Both the position numbers and the translations under genes were made by a program. From Zhengitettix transpicula (Eukaryota > Arthropoda > Insecta > Orthoptera > Tetrigidae): DNA of 64,000 nucleotides. The stretch spans positions 77,253,009-77,317,008 of the forward strand of contig CM073594.1 of assembly GCA_037074705.1 (NCBI GenBank), given 5' to 3'. Below are positions 23,394 to 35,398 of this stretch, piece by piece. A model generated the notes under the pieces. The model worked only from the letters and a program-made list of their open reading frames with translations, was not told the DNA's origin and searched no databases. The stretch's first letter is position 1; each line of letters begins with the position of its first letter.

Positions 23394-23416
23394 ATATATA
23401 TATATATATATATATA
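23394..23416. repeat. (AT)n array right of copy B
   Basis: AT dinucleotide run directly after the terminal TTACA. Confidence 0.95.
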
Positions 23417-24511
23417 AGGCTGATAATTGATAAATTATTAAATTTATATTATTTACCCTAATGTTTTAAAAAGTCTGAAATTTAAATAAAAATTCTTCAT
23501 TTTCAAAGTTTAATTTCGGAGATGTTCCATAATTATCCGTAAAAGTGAAAATATTTTTCAAGAATGCATTTGCATTTTTAAAAGAATATCATTCATATAA
23601 TTTTATATAAATTTGTAAATTAAATACATTATAATATTAATATTTGTTTATAGAATGCAAGTTATTAATTTTCAAAAAAACTCAAAATCATGAGTGCACA
23701 AACCTTCAAGTTTCCCTATATTTATTTGTATCGGTTTTCAGCAAGTACGTGTCCATCTTACGGAAATCCAGTAAAAACAAAGACAACACACCTGTAGAGC
23801 AGCTATTGCAACAATCTTCTCAGCCCGCAGGAGAGAACGTAGTCAAATTTTCAATGAATTCATAACCAAACGACCAAATTTTCCGAAAATGATCCTTATC
23901 GTTCTAAGTTGTAATACACGTGTGCTACATTTTACCTTAATATTGATGTTCTATGTTTGTATAGTGCTTTGATATCTCAGCACTCTCTTTCCAAGTGTTC
24001 ATACCTATTTGTTCATGTTTTGATTTTATATCATGTAATTGCTTTTTTATTAGGTTTTGCGTTGTTTTTATAAATATAAATTCTTGTACTAATATTAGTA
24101 CTAGTTTGCTCAACGTAGTTTGTTTCAAAATATTTCAAATTAAGTTTATAAATAACGTCCGTTTGGTCGTTAACAGACAAATTAACCCATGAGGTGTGGA
24201 CAAAATGCTATAATAATATCTATAATGAGATAAATGTAGGATAATGAAATGAGAAAAAAAACTCAAGATTGTTAAAATATTTTAATCTTGTGAATTCAGA
24301 TATTTAAAATGAAACAAACAATGCAGAAAATGACAATTGAATGGAGCAGTAATGTTCAACATATGTGAAATTGGTATCTAAAAAAATTAAAATATTTTTT
24401 TATAATAATAGAATAAGAGAAATGAAGATCAAATTCAATCCTGTAAATATCATTATAAAATTTGTGGATAATGTGAAAGGCATCATAGAATTTCATTAAT
24501 GTAAAAATATT
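23417..24511. other. AT-rich stretch, no supported gene
   Basis: The minus-strand frame 23937-24128 has a lysine/asparagine-rich, helix-like translation but is not recognisable. Confidence 0.3.
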
Positions 24512-24744
24512 GTGTATAAATTAAGATTTAGTGATTGTCCAAAAATTTACATCGAACGCTCAGGAATGGCTGTAAATTTGAGACTGTGGGACTGTATTAC
24601 CATCCGAGTAAACTTAAAGAAGAGACAAACACCGCATTATCTACACACTTGAAAGACAACATCCACAAATGTGACTGGAATAATGTAGAAATATTTCAAT
24701 ATGAGAAGCATAGAAAGAGAATAGTCTTTGGTGAATTTTTATAA
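24512..24744 (+). pseudogene. Penelope-like GIY-YIG endonuclease fragment
   Basis: The frame from 24512 reads VYKLRFSDCPKIYIERSG. This aligns with the VYKIxCxxCxxxYIGQTGR core of Penelope GIY-YIG domains, with Cys1 changed to Phe and Gly of YIG to Glu. After a frameshift the frame 24535-24744 gives THLKDNIHKCDWNNVEIF, the segment that normally follows the nuclease core (H....H..DW...). It is a truncated, certainly inactive relic of a lineage distinct from the copies at 6.7 and 39.6 kb. Confidence 0.6.
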
Positions 24745-25069
24745 ATAATAATGTACTTAGGTTGTAAAGTTGGAGAAGAGGCGTGACGGTTTATGCCATT
24801 ACATTTAAAATGATTAAATCAAAGGTTAAGTCTCTTGTTTATAATTATAGTTATGACGCCCACCACATAAGGTGCTGAGTTCCCAAGACAAGGAAAATGT
24901 AATTTATATAATTTAAATGTATATAATAATTTTCATGTATATGATTAAAAATATTTTGTAACAATTTTATATGATGTAAGATGTAAATTCTGAAACGAAA
25001 CATAATTATGAAAACATAATTTCTTTTTTATAAAGACATGTAATTTCATGAATTTTTTTATAAAAATAC

Positions 25070-25500
25070 AAGTACTAGGAGCAGGTGGAGCCTCCCCGGA
25101 GAGATGGAGGGGGATACATTCGAGTATCCCTCGTCTATGGTTTTGAACAAATTTTCCCACAAGCCATGGCAATTCAGTCAGTTTTGAAAGGTGTAAGTCC
25201 GGTTTCGGAGATTTTAGGCTTACGGTAAGACTTATCCGATTTTCGTATTGGAACAGTCGGCCAGCTGCCTCCTAAACTGGTTGAGGCAGGTAGAATGCTG
25301 CTTCTACACATCAAACCTCACTCCAGTCATCGGAAGGGCGTGGGGCAAGTAGTTTTTCCTAGGGGTTTCCCTGCATCACTTTTAGACAAATTTCCTGGTA
25401 AGATCCTTAAAGCAATAGCCCTACTTAACCCCTATCTACCTTGATTTCCCTTTCCGCATCCTCCTTTTCAACTTTCATTGCTATGCTATAAGAGAGGAGT
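25070..25500 (-). repeat. Unclassified interspersed repeat, copy 1
   Basis: The minus strand carries the series ATGCGGAAAGGG, AAGTAGGGC, TTTAAGGAT, GATGCAGGGAAA, CCACGCCCTTCCGAT, CCAGTTTAGGAGGCAGCTGG and CCGACTGTTCCAATA, shared in order with 60036-60348 and in part with 34095-34365. It is moderately GC-rich and has no coding capacity seen. Confidence 0.65.
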
Positions 25501-28500
25501 GACCAGACCATGGATTATTCTATGCATAGCCTATCTAAATAATGTTACCATAGTCAACAAATGTCAAATCCAAAATAGGCTAACTACACACACATAAGCT
25601 TGGGTTAGTTTCAGACTAAACGTACAAGTATGAGGAGTGAGAGTAGAAACAGTTACTACATGATCTTATAGAACTGTATTTGTCAATTAATGTTTATATA
25701 AGTAATATCACTATATTTTAAATTATTTTTTTTCATATGATAATGACTCAGGGGGCCGAAACCTCATGTACTTTTTCAGAATGGGTAATAAAACAACCTA
25801 ATACAACTTTGAGATGTGATTAATTTGTTTCTCCTGAGTAATGTCATTTTAATAAAGTCGTTTTAAATTTAGTCCAGACAGGACTTGATAATAATTATAT
25901 AAGACCTGAGCGACACGTGTCCGCATTGCACTGGCGGAAACACCCAAAAGGTCGTCCGTCCTGTTATGAAGATCCGATGTCATCACTTCGAGTTGATAAA
26001 CGCTCCGTATTAATGACCCCCACAGACAAACTGCCGATGGGAAAACGGATAATTAAACAATGGAAAAAAAATCCGGATGTTACGAAAGTGGAGTGCAAAA
26101 TTATGAGGTGGGCGGAGTTGGTAGGATAATGCTTGTCCTTTCCTGGTATCAGAAGGGAGGACGGGTAGAAATTAACAGCGGATATTAAACAAGTAGATAA
26201 GGCACACTGTAATCGTATAATGACATCTCTTTTTGCACACTGCGGGAAAAACTGGAAGTAGATAACTTACAAAGCCATTATTAACACACCGAGAACCGTC
26301 GGGATGGTTTTGAACATGTTCATTGTAGGACTATATCCTATGGTAAAGATTTGCACTGTTGATAGTAAATAATTTTCACCTCTTCTGCGAAAAGTTTACA
26401 AGCAAAGGTCCTGCTGTAAATCATTGATTACTGATAATATTGATTTAAAAGTAACAAAGTAAATCCCATATACGTAAAACGTAAGATGTATTCTTCAAGG
26501 AATCGAAATCTACCAAGTCACTTACCACGATACCGCGTAACTATTGATAATTATTTTAGGTATTATTATTTCATCGTGACTCCCTCAGTCTTTTCAATAT
26601 GTCATAGAATCATTCTTTAACGTTGAATTTATTATCCACGTTGACAGAATCCTATTGATGTCTCGACATATTTTTGTTCTTGCTTCTGATGTTGGAAGTG
26701 AAAAAGAATGTTTATAATCAAGTCCGTGGGGGAACTAATATCATAGCTTCTAAGTGGATTCTATATAATTTATATAGTACTTATACATTTAAATATCTGT
26801 AAATTAAAAGATCATTAAGGTGGCCATTCAGCAAACCAAATTTCAAGTATAGTTCGCTATATAATAATTTATCGGTTATAGAAAGGTCAAATCTTTTATA
26901 AAAAAATTTCATTCGTATATTAAAAGATATATATTAAAATTATACGGCGACTGGTGTATATGTGCCCTTGTGCTACAGAACAAATTAATGTAGGAATAAT
27001 TATTTTTTCTTAATTTTAAAAACCTTTATAATAATTGTTATTTAATAGTGTGAATTTCAGCTACATTTCGAAGACATTAAACAGCGCTCGCTAATGCAGC
27101 TTGTTGAATATCTCCAAGGCTCAGCACAGGATCCTTCTCTCTCGAATAAGAAATGAGCATGCGCAATATTCCGTTTCACCCCCGTCAAACACCCATAATC
27201 TCAACAAACTGCCTCCTTTCCGTGCTGTGGGTCAGTGAGCACATGCAACAGTGTCATCATTCGTGGTTTGTTCTTAAAATTAATATAAATATGTACGTGT
27301 TAGATATGTGGTCAATAAATTATTTTGCTTTTAAAAATTAGACACTATGGTAACATTGTAGAAGGAATTATAAATATAGCATATTACGTGTCGGGTCAGA
27401 GTGTTTTAGCTACAGGAGTTCCTCTGCCTGCTCGTTGCAATTTATCGCCTTCAGAGCTTATTTAATCTGAAGCTCTGCAATCTTCAACCATCTGGATGAG
27501 CAAACCAGCAAATTTTGTCTGCCTCCAGACGCACGTGCAAAGTCGATCTTCTCTCTCCGACCGCCCAGTCCGTTTTTACTTATCACTTCCTTGCTGTTTC
27601 CATGCAAAACTGCCCACATCTGCGCTTTCCCTTTCAGCTCCTGTGACCAGTGACCATCTGCTGTGAGGTCCAGACAAAAAAATCGTCCCTCCGAAGAGTC
27701 CAACTTTCCAACGTACTGACTGTTTCGTTTACGAAAGAAAATTCTTGGTCCAATTTGTATCTGGTGTTAATGCCAATATGGAAAATTTTATTATCCAAAA
27801 ATTATAAACAAGGGACACTATCACACCACAGTCAGAAATTGTTGATTACGTTCTCATTAATAACCTTTAATTGACATGAAACAGTGACCACGTTAGTTGA
27901 CATTCTGGAGTTCGTTTGGTTGCGGTCAAACCTTCAAAAATATTTCGTGATGGGAACTATAATCCAACGCTAATGTCAAATTCAATTTAGAAGCTAGCAC
28001 AGTCCTAAAGTAATTGACTGAATTGAAAACAGCCGAGTTTCATTAATATGCAAGAAATCAACAGCTAATTTTCATTGTTAAATAGTTGGCAACGAGAACT
28101 TGAAGATCAGTGGCGCGCAGATTAAAATTACTTTTGGTTGTTACGTTTAAGGCAGGCGCTAACCTCAAGTGATTTGAGTCGACCGCGACTGATGGCCCCG
28201 TGAGTTTCATTAGGCGAAGGCTCAGACAGAGGACTGATGTTGCGGTATCCATCAGCGAGGGGCGTTCGGGGTCACGAGCCCAAATTACGGCCAGAGAGTC
28301 AGAATTAATGGCGACCAGGTGTCGTGGGCGGAGACCAGCATCCGAACCTGGGAATATGGTCAACTGGACACTGGTAGCTCGATAAACACTCTCGTACCTC
28401 AACTATCAGTCATTTGATGTTTGCCGTTATTTCTATTAGAGTACAGATAATTACTAGAAACGATCTATTAGACTGATTAAAATGAAACAGTCATTATTCA

Positions 28501-29555
28501 TTTGGAAACAAACGAGTAAATTAACAAAGGTTATTCGTGTATCTTTTTAGAATTCATGAGGTGGCTATTTCCTTCCCAGTAAAACACCGCAAGTACTTCA
28601 ACTATGAGAATGTTTTATCTTTACGCGGTGCTTGGCACGGTCTCTGGACGTCTTCCTTAGCAGGTTCAATTTAAACTTTGTACTTCGCTCTTGCACCTGC
28701 TTCATCATAGTTACACTGCGGTTTCATGCAACTTGTTTTTTATCCAATTAGTGTAACATTTTCAGTTCTCAAAGGAGAAAATAAAACGTATCACAGATAA
28801 CTCAAGCAGTTTATGATGACAAGTAAGTGGTCATCTTTGCACTGGCCCTCTTTCAATTCTTGTGTTTCAGAAAGACAGAGCCAGTTGATGGTCATATTTG
28901 AACTCTAACCCCTTCCTTACAACCTTTAAATAAATCACATTTTTTTCTGGGAATTTTACATAAACTTAAAATAATTTGCGGATACCAGGAAACGTAATAA
29001 ATGAAGATATATAAAGAATAGTTAAATAAGTTTTCGTGTGTTCAGAACATACAGAATGGTAAAATAAATTATTTATACCAGATGAGAACAATCCCCAATG
29101 GTTATGTTTAGGATGAGCGCTTCATGTTGAATAGAATCGGAACAGAAAAATTTACAATCTTCGAAGATGATACACAAATTACATAGTATTCGCAGCTCAA
29201 ATATTTATATACATTCTGCAACACGGGAAAGCAGTCCCGAAATATATGTATAAGTATTATTGTAAAATCAGAGATGGTTCGATTGTTGTCCGGCCAGACG
29301 GCTTTGTTGACGAGTAGTCGTGGCTGCCGCGTTTTTGTGAACTTCTACGTGAATCCTGAGCACCGGTTAATAAGTCTTTCTTTCTGCTCCCAATCAACAA
29401 AATTAAATTATTTACATAATCAAAAACTCAAAATCTTAAAATTCGTGTGACATATATGGAGTCAGCAATAAACACTGCTGTAACGAAATCTCAATTCCAA
29501 TGCAGTTCATATTTAACTTGTGATTTTCGTCTGGTATATTTCCAAAAGCTCTAAA
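25501..29555. other. Non-coding stretch with mixed-composition islands
   Basis: No supported gene. Blocks at about 25880-26170, 27080-27700 and 28080-28400 are less AT-rich and unique within the window. Their frames (25917-26129, 27458-27703 minus, 28058-28402 minus) have no family I recognise. They could be conserved non-coding DNA or old repeats. Confidence 0.3.
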
Positions 29556-30640
29556 AGACGCGAAAGTTTTGTAGCATTGTACAAAAAGGGCTCTACAACA
29601 GACGTCTCCAATTATCGCTCTTGCCAATATTCTCCTAAATTCTCGAGAAAACAGTACGAGAATGGCACCTTTTCTAACTAAATTAAAAATTATTTCCACA
29701 TCACAGAATTGTTTTATTAGAGGTAAATCCACCAACACGGCTTCATACGACATTGTTCAAAGTATTCATGACACACTCAACGAAGGACTTAAAGTGGCTG
29801 GAATTTTTTCTGACCTTTCCAAAGAATTTGATTTAATAGATCATGACATTTTACTCCGAAAATTAGATTTCTATGGAATCAGAGAAGTTTCCCTTTCTTT
29901 ACTTGCAAAATAGGTGTCAAAAAGTTGCGATTGTAAACTCGGATGGAAATCAGAATCTGTCAGAAAGGGAAAGAATTACCTGCGGTGTCCCTCAGGGCTC
30001 AATTATGGGACCCTTACTTTTCGTCATTCACATTAACGATCTAGCGAATTATTTAGATCCCTTAAAATCAGTCCTTTACGCTGACGACATGAATTTAGTG
30101 ATCACGGACAGCGACTCGGAAACGTTGCGTGAGAAAGTAGATGAGCCGTTTCAATCTTAACTTCACTTCAAACACAAACAGTTTAATTTCTAATTCGGAG
30201 AACATTTCGGAGCACGCACCTTTTTTTCGGTCTGTTGATTGACAATAAATTGAAATGGAATCACAACGTAAATAAACTCTCGGGAAAAGGTAGAAAAATT
30301 AACTTCACATTGCAAAATATTAAACTCAAAAGCGGGCCGTACAAATCACATCTGGTGCGGATTGGAATTCCAGTTGCAAGCCTTTGTTTCGCCATCTTGG
30401 GATTTTAACATCGTACGCATATTCTAAAATATTTAAAGTTTATCTGGAGAAACATCAATTTTTATGTCCTAAACGTAGCAAATAATTTACCCAACACTAG
30501 AAATCGCTCTCAATTCCGCATTAAAAAACATCGCCTAAGCCTTTTTGAATCAAGCATTTCGTTATTCCGAAATATATCTATACAATAGTAAACAAAATTT
30601 ATTTATAAAGAGTTGTAAATCTCTGTTAATTAATGGGAGC
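29556..30640 (+). pseudogene. CR1/Jockey-like LINE reverse transcriptase relic
   Basis: Two overlapping plus-strand frames carry consecutive RT motifs. 29662-29913: RGKSTNTASYDIVQSIHD, then VAGIFSDLSKEFDLIDHDIL (motif A region, SKAFD-type). 29873-30160: CGVPQGSIMGPLLFVIHIND (motif B) and SVLYADDMNLVI (the YADD catalytic box). Later pieces are FFGLLIDNKLKWNHNVNKLS (about 30220), RHLGILTSYAYSKIFKVYL and RNRSQFRIKKHRLSLFES near the C-terminus. Upstream fragments before 29660 are scrambled across frames. This order is standard for ORF2 of CR1/Jockey-group non-LTR retrotransposons. It is 5' truncated, with several frameshifts and stops. Confidence 0.85.
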
Positions 30641-30924
30641 ATATTACTCGCTGAAAGAGTTTGTAGAAAGGAAGGACAGATTAGATCCTCTTTAATAAAA
30701 TAGTTTGTTGGTATCGTATCAAGTGACGCTATTATTTTACTATTATAATATTTATAATGTATGATATTTAACTGATGACTTATTTTCTTTTACATGTTCG
30801 ACAGGAATCGATGTAAGATTTTCTGCTGGAAACTAGGTCGAATGAAAATTGAAGTTGAATTAAAACACTTATTTCTTTAATTACTGTTATATTAATATAT
30901 TTAACGTAGTTTTAAATTATATAT

Positions 30925-31090
30925 ATATTTATTTATTTATTTGTAAAGAACAATGTTTGTTTTTTTAACTTTGTATTTGTAATAATTATTATTTTCATGT
31001 ATTCTTATATTTTGACGTATCCTGTTTCCTCGACCGAGGACAAATGGAATGAATAATAAATATAAATATGTCTCCTTCGAAAATAAAAAT
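30925..31090 (+). mobile_element. 3' tail of a CR1/Jockey-like LINE
   Basis: Positions 31010-31080 read TTTTGACGTATCCTGTTTCC, a small hairpin CCTCGACCGAGG, and AATGGAATGAATAATAAATA. The minus strand at 7137-7215 has the same layout. The gap to the RT relic ending near 30640 suggests a separate insertion or a long 3' UTR. Confidence 0.5.
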
Positions 31091-31714
31091 AAAAGATACA
31101 CGATTACGCATAGCTTCCGGGACACAATGTTGTTGAGAAAGATTGGATATCTAGCCGGATGTATCCATTATTGGAATTCAGTTGCTCAATAACACGGAAA
31201 TTTACATTTTTTTTTACGATTGTATTAAGACATTAGAATTTGCGGAAATAAATACGGAAACTTGTACGATAGCTGAAACATTTCATTTTAATAAAAGTTC
31301 AATAATAACCTGCAACACACACTACCTAGAAAGCCTAAAAGTTAGAAGAATGATGATAAATCTCTATAAACAATAACGTTTTATTTGAAAGGGAATTCCT
31401 CGGGATGCGGTCCTGTTCTTTTGGAAGATTCGTTTGGAGATTGGATATGTGTGACACCGACATTAGAAATTCGATCACGTACATCCAGTGAAGACTTTCA
31501 CCGGCTTATGGCGTGACATTCGCCAATTTTAGTAGTTCCTGACCAACACCTGCAAATAAACTAATTGGATTCTCATTCCAAATTAGGTACATTTTTAAAT
31601 GAAGCATGTTGAAAATTTCTAACAGAATATGTACAGTCAGTCCCACAGACAAGGCCATTAATCATCTATTAAATAATATTGTAGGAAACAACATGAAAGA
31701 ATACTGAATAAGAA

Positions 31715-31840
31715 AGATAGCCAATACAGACAAAAAAGGGTAATATAAATACCACACAACGTTTCTGGGATCCTTGTCCCTTTCGTCAAATTGTCTTTTG
31801 AGTGTTGTCAACTGAGCGTTGCAGTTGTGTTTCTCTTAGC
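31715..31840 (-). mobile_element. Penelope-type terminal repeat with hammerhead-like motif
   Basis: The minus strand at 31751-31790 reads TTGACGA, AA, GGGACAAGGATCCC, A, GAAACGTTGTGTGGTA. It is then followed by TTTGTCTGTATTGGCTATC, the same flank as at 39310 and 49060. Stem II is GGGA/TCCC. The nucleotide expected at the cleavage position of a two-pair stem III is G, which would be unfavourable. Confidence 0.65.
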
Positions 31841-32059
31841 TCTTTTAACATGAAAGAATATTTAAAAAATATATGTAATTAAATAAATTTTAGTGTATTG
31901 TTGTTACTAAATGATAATAATCAACATGAAATTGAATGTGAATAATAAAAATGTATATTGTTATTATCGATTGAAATTATAAAGTTAGCCAAAAATAAAT
32001 AAATAGTGAATATAGTTATTATATTTAATATTATTTAACAATTATCGTTTAATAAATAA

Positions 32060-32160
32060 AAAAACAATATGTCAGAAGAAATTAGTACTGATTAATAAAA
32101 ACAAATATTTATTATATACCACGTTTCGTCCATAATTTTGGGATTTTCTCGGGTAATATA
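32060..32160 (-). mobile_element. Degenerate hammerhead-like repeat
   Basis: The minus strand around 32119-32155 reads CCCGAGAAAATCC, a spacer, GGACGAAACGTGGTATATAA. GACGAAAC and the ATCC/GGA(C) hairpin survive, but CUGANGA is reduced to CCGAGA. It is similar in outline to the copy at 37050. Confidence 0.35.
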
Positions 32161-32255
32161 CAGTTTTATATTTAAGCATATATATTAATTTTCGGTTACA
32201 ACGGTCATATGGAACCAGTCTATTACGCTAAATTTATATTTCTTCTTCTAATTTA

Positions 32256-32257
<2 letters not shown>

Positions 32258-32297
<40 letters not shown>
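32258..32297. repeat. (AT)n array left of copy C
   Basis: Ends exactly at the TGTGGTGTAT start of the element. Confidence 0.95.
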
Positions 32298-32300
<3 letters not shown>

Positions 32301-33205
32301 GGTGTATTAAAAAGAAGCGTATTAATTAATGAACAAGATTTTGGGACTTGCATTGTTGGCGGCGTAAACATAAGATTTGAGTACAAGAATGCTTGCTTGC
32401 TGTGTGTAGTGTCGTGAAACATTTCTGGACGCGTGGAGCTTCAGTGTGTATTTGGGAGGCAGAAAGCCTCAGAAATTCAGAAAGTGTGTGTTCGGAGTCG
32501 CCGGTTTCCAGTCTTGTGAATAAACAAAGTGTAGTTAAATTCAGCAAGGAGGAAGTGTTTTATATGGAAATAATAAGCACAAGTAAATTCTGTGAAAAAC
32601 ATGGCGTGTATATAAAAAAGTGTTAAGTAATAATCGAGTGTGCACGAGCCCTTTCTTTTTCGCACCGCAAAACTATAAGGTAAATCAAACAATTCATTAT
32701 ATGTAAACCCAACAGTAAATGATATTTTATCGTCCGATTTCCGATTTCAATATTTCACTGATTGTTTAAAGTAAGAATTTTCTCCCCTTGTGAATTTTAA
32801 TTGTTTGTCGTAAATATTCTTTATTAGAGGCCCGATAGTCGGCCCTGAGATCAAACCGTGGCATATTATCAAGTTTTTACCAATGTGTAATATAATTTCA
32901 ATGATTATAATAATTTGATGTTAATAAATTAATTTTGTTGTAGATTTTAAACTCTGATCTGTTTAATTAAAATACAATCATATAATTTTAATTTGCTTAT
33001 TTTAATTATCGTTTAATTGTAAACACTACATTTTGGCGTCTTCAACGTGTGGCACGTTTTAACTTTATTTAATTTAAAATCGTTTTAAATGTCTTTACTA
33101 CATTTTTGGCACTTCAACGTGCAGCTTATTTTTCTTTGAATAAATGGATTAATTACATTTTTGACGCTCCAGAGTGGCGATTTACTTTGATTTATTGAAA
33201 TCACT

Positions 33206-33208
<3 letters not shown>
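32298..33208 (+). mobile_element. Solo-LTR-like element, copy C
   Basis: 911 bp from TGTGGTGTATTA to AATCACTACA, between long (AT)n arrays. It is closest to copy B (ATGAACAA.ATTT, GTAAATGATATT, GGCCCGATAGTCGGCCCTGAGA). Three primer-binding-site-like motifs occur near the 3' end, each introduced by TACA: TTTGGCGTCTTCAACGTGTG (33032), TTTGGCACTTCAACGTGCAG (33105), and TTGACGCTCCAGAGTGGCG (33161). The first resembles the tRNA-Lys-type PBS TGGCGCCCAACGTGGGGC with a two-base insertion. PBS sequences normally lie outside LTRs, so three inside the repeat is unusual. Confidence 0.72.

Positions 33209-33284
<76 letters not shown>
33209..33284. repeat. Compound (AT)n(AG)n microsatellite
   Basis: About 38 bases of AT dinucleotides followed by about 37 of AG, directly after copy C. 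Confidence 0.97.
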
Positions 33285-33286
<2 letters not shown>

Positions 33287-33589
33287 GTCGTTTTATAATG
33301 AATTTTTGTTTTAATTAATTAATACACATTTTTTCTGACAGATTGGATTTTTTGGGGTTATTTCTAATTATTATTATCTATATGTATGTATAATTATACT
33401 AATTTTAACACCTTTACTTAAACATCGGTCGTACATTCATACAAATATAAAACCTCTGTGTTTGGGGTACTAAATATATTTAGTTACCTAATTTGAATTA
33501 TGTCAGAAGCTGATCTAAAAAATAATATGTGTAGACGTGCTCCTGTTGCTGGATGATAATCATGTTTCTTAGATAATGTAATTTGGAGG

Positions 33590-33995
33590 TTGTAGTGAAT
33601 GTTTACACTGAACGGCAGCTCTCCTCGTGGGCATCCCTGAACTAGGAGATCCATCATCGCTCAAGCTGCTACCAGGGAAAATTAATGCGAAAAAATGGTG
33701 ATGGGAGGGAGAAAAAGGGAAAGCTTCTTTATCTCCGCTCTCGTTAATTCATCAAGGAGCGCTCGTTCGCCCTTTTGTTGGTCAGGGTAAAAACAGAGTA
33801 AGGAATCCGTCACGGCCATTGTGCGTGTAACTCGGCCGCAATTACGCGGGGTTAATGAGGATTAAGAGGCCATCCCTCCACGTCAGCAAAGGGGAAGTTG
33901 ACGTCAATTAAGACCTTCAGTGTGCTAATAAGAAACCACCGATCGCGAAACGTTCATCACCTGCACGCGTCGTCAGCATCAACACTCACTTCAAT
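33590..33995. other. GC-richer island, possible conserved non-coding element
   Basis: Not repeated elsewhere in the window and not open in any frame. It contains GTTAATGAGGATTAAGAGG (homeodomain-type TAAT and GGATTA cores), GACGTCA and the 12-mer CGGCCATTGTGC that also occurs at 7868. A regulatory role is a guess. Confidence 0.25.
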
Positions 33996-34094
33996 TGAAT
34001 ATCCGAGCGCCTCAGTGCTTGTTTTGTAACTCAAACTATCCTATTGTTTTTTTTAGTAATATGCCTAGACTACGTGAGTGTCGTCTATTATGTA

Positions 34095-34365
34095 GCCTTT
34101 CCCCTTTAATGGTATAGTAAGAGGGAACCAAGATAACTAAGGGTTAACTACTCCAGGATGAGGATCCTGCTCGGGTGATGCAGGGGAAAACATAGACAAA
34201 TCAGCATCAGGTAAGGTAACCCAGGCTTTCGGTTATTTTCCACCCATTTCCCACGACTGGAGTTGGGTTTGCCTTTAGGAACCCAGAATTCCAGTTTCTA
34301 CGCCTGGACCATGTTTGGAGGCAGCTGGCCGACTGTTCCAATAGAAGCCGAGCCAACTGTGACCG
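34095..34365 (+). repeat. Unclassified interspersed repeat, copy 2
   Basis: Shares CCCCTTTAATGGTATAG, CAAGGGTTA, GATGCAGGGGAAAAC and GGAGGCAGCTGGCCGACTGT with the copies at 25.1-25.5 kb and 60.0-60.3 kb. The minus-strand frame 34275-34553 is not considered a gene. Confidence 0.6.
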
Positions 34366-35398
34366 TATTCCCAACATGTGCGACCCCTCGAAGCATATTC
34401 TTCTCGATGTTGACGGAGGTGTCTCGAATTATGAGAAAATAATATTAAAAGTAGGGAAAGAAGTAGGCTAGTTCCTACTCTGTGTAAGGTTCCTCCTGCG
34501 AGTTCCACCTCAACATCATATAGTGCAACGCATGTCAACGAACATATTATCAATATATTATTACGTTTTCCAGCCCTTGTTAGTTATAGTAGTCTGCCGT
34601 TAGTTGGCAGGTGCGGCGATCAATATCAAAGTTTTTTTATCATTTTAAGCGGCAAAGAGGGTTGTTGAGAAAAACTTCGTGGAGAATCTCTAGAGGGAAT
34701 TAATGGAGCTGATTAAGAAGAAATAAGAAAGTCATGTTTTTTTTAGAACTAAAGAGAAGTGGAAGGCCAGTCGTAGTTAGGAAATTAAAGCATAAGGAGA
34801 CGTCGAGTTGTGCGGCCCATCCTGATACTACGAGTTGGTAGTATTCGATTAACTTTATTTCATCGTTAATTTTTTATCTTATATCATGGTTTTTGCCTGC
34901 CAATATCTTGCCCTGTAGTTAGGCCAATTTTCCCTTCATTGGCTTGAGCTGTACATTATAAGTAATATAAAGTCATATTAAATCATTCAAATTAATTGAT
35001 TTTATTTCTTTATTTTATTACATTTCTGTGTAAAATATATAGTTTACGATAACTAATTAAATATTCATGTTTAATTATCATACGTTAGAGATAACATTTT
35101 TGAAAACTCACACCTAAATCAATAAAGAGAAACATTACAATATATTTAATAACATATCCTTGCGTCAGAACAACTTCCAGATAGAGCCAGTTAAAACACG
35201 AAATTTACAAACATATTTTAAAGTTGTATAACGCCGCTGTATATTGTTGATCCCTTCTGATAAATGGGATTGTGTCAGACGCCAATTTAATCTAAACAAA
35301 CGGTGCACTAAAATGTTTACGTGTCTCCGGAGGCGAATAATTCGTTTTCGTTTGACAATACATAAATATTTTATATGAAATTAATAGACTTCGCATAT
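34366..35398. other. Non-coding stretch
   Basis: No gene recognised. The block at 34600-34830 is less AT-rich and unclassified. Confidence 0.35.

Noticed and set aside
30937..31125. Minus-strand frame with hydrophobic start (MSRKLCVIVYLLFLFSK)
   Set aside because: It is antisense to a LINE 3' tail shared with 7137-7215.
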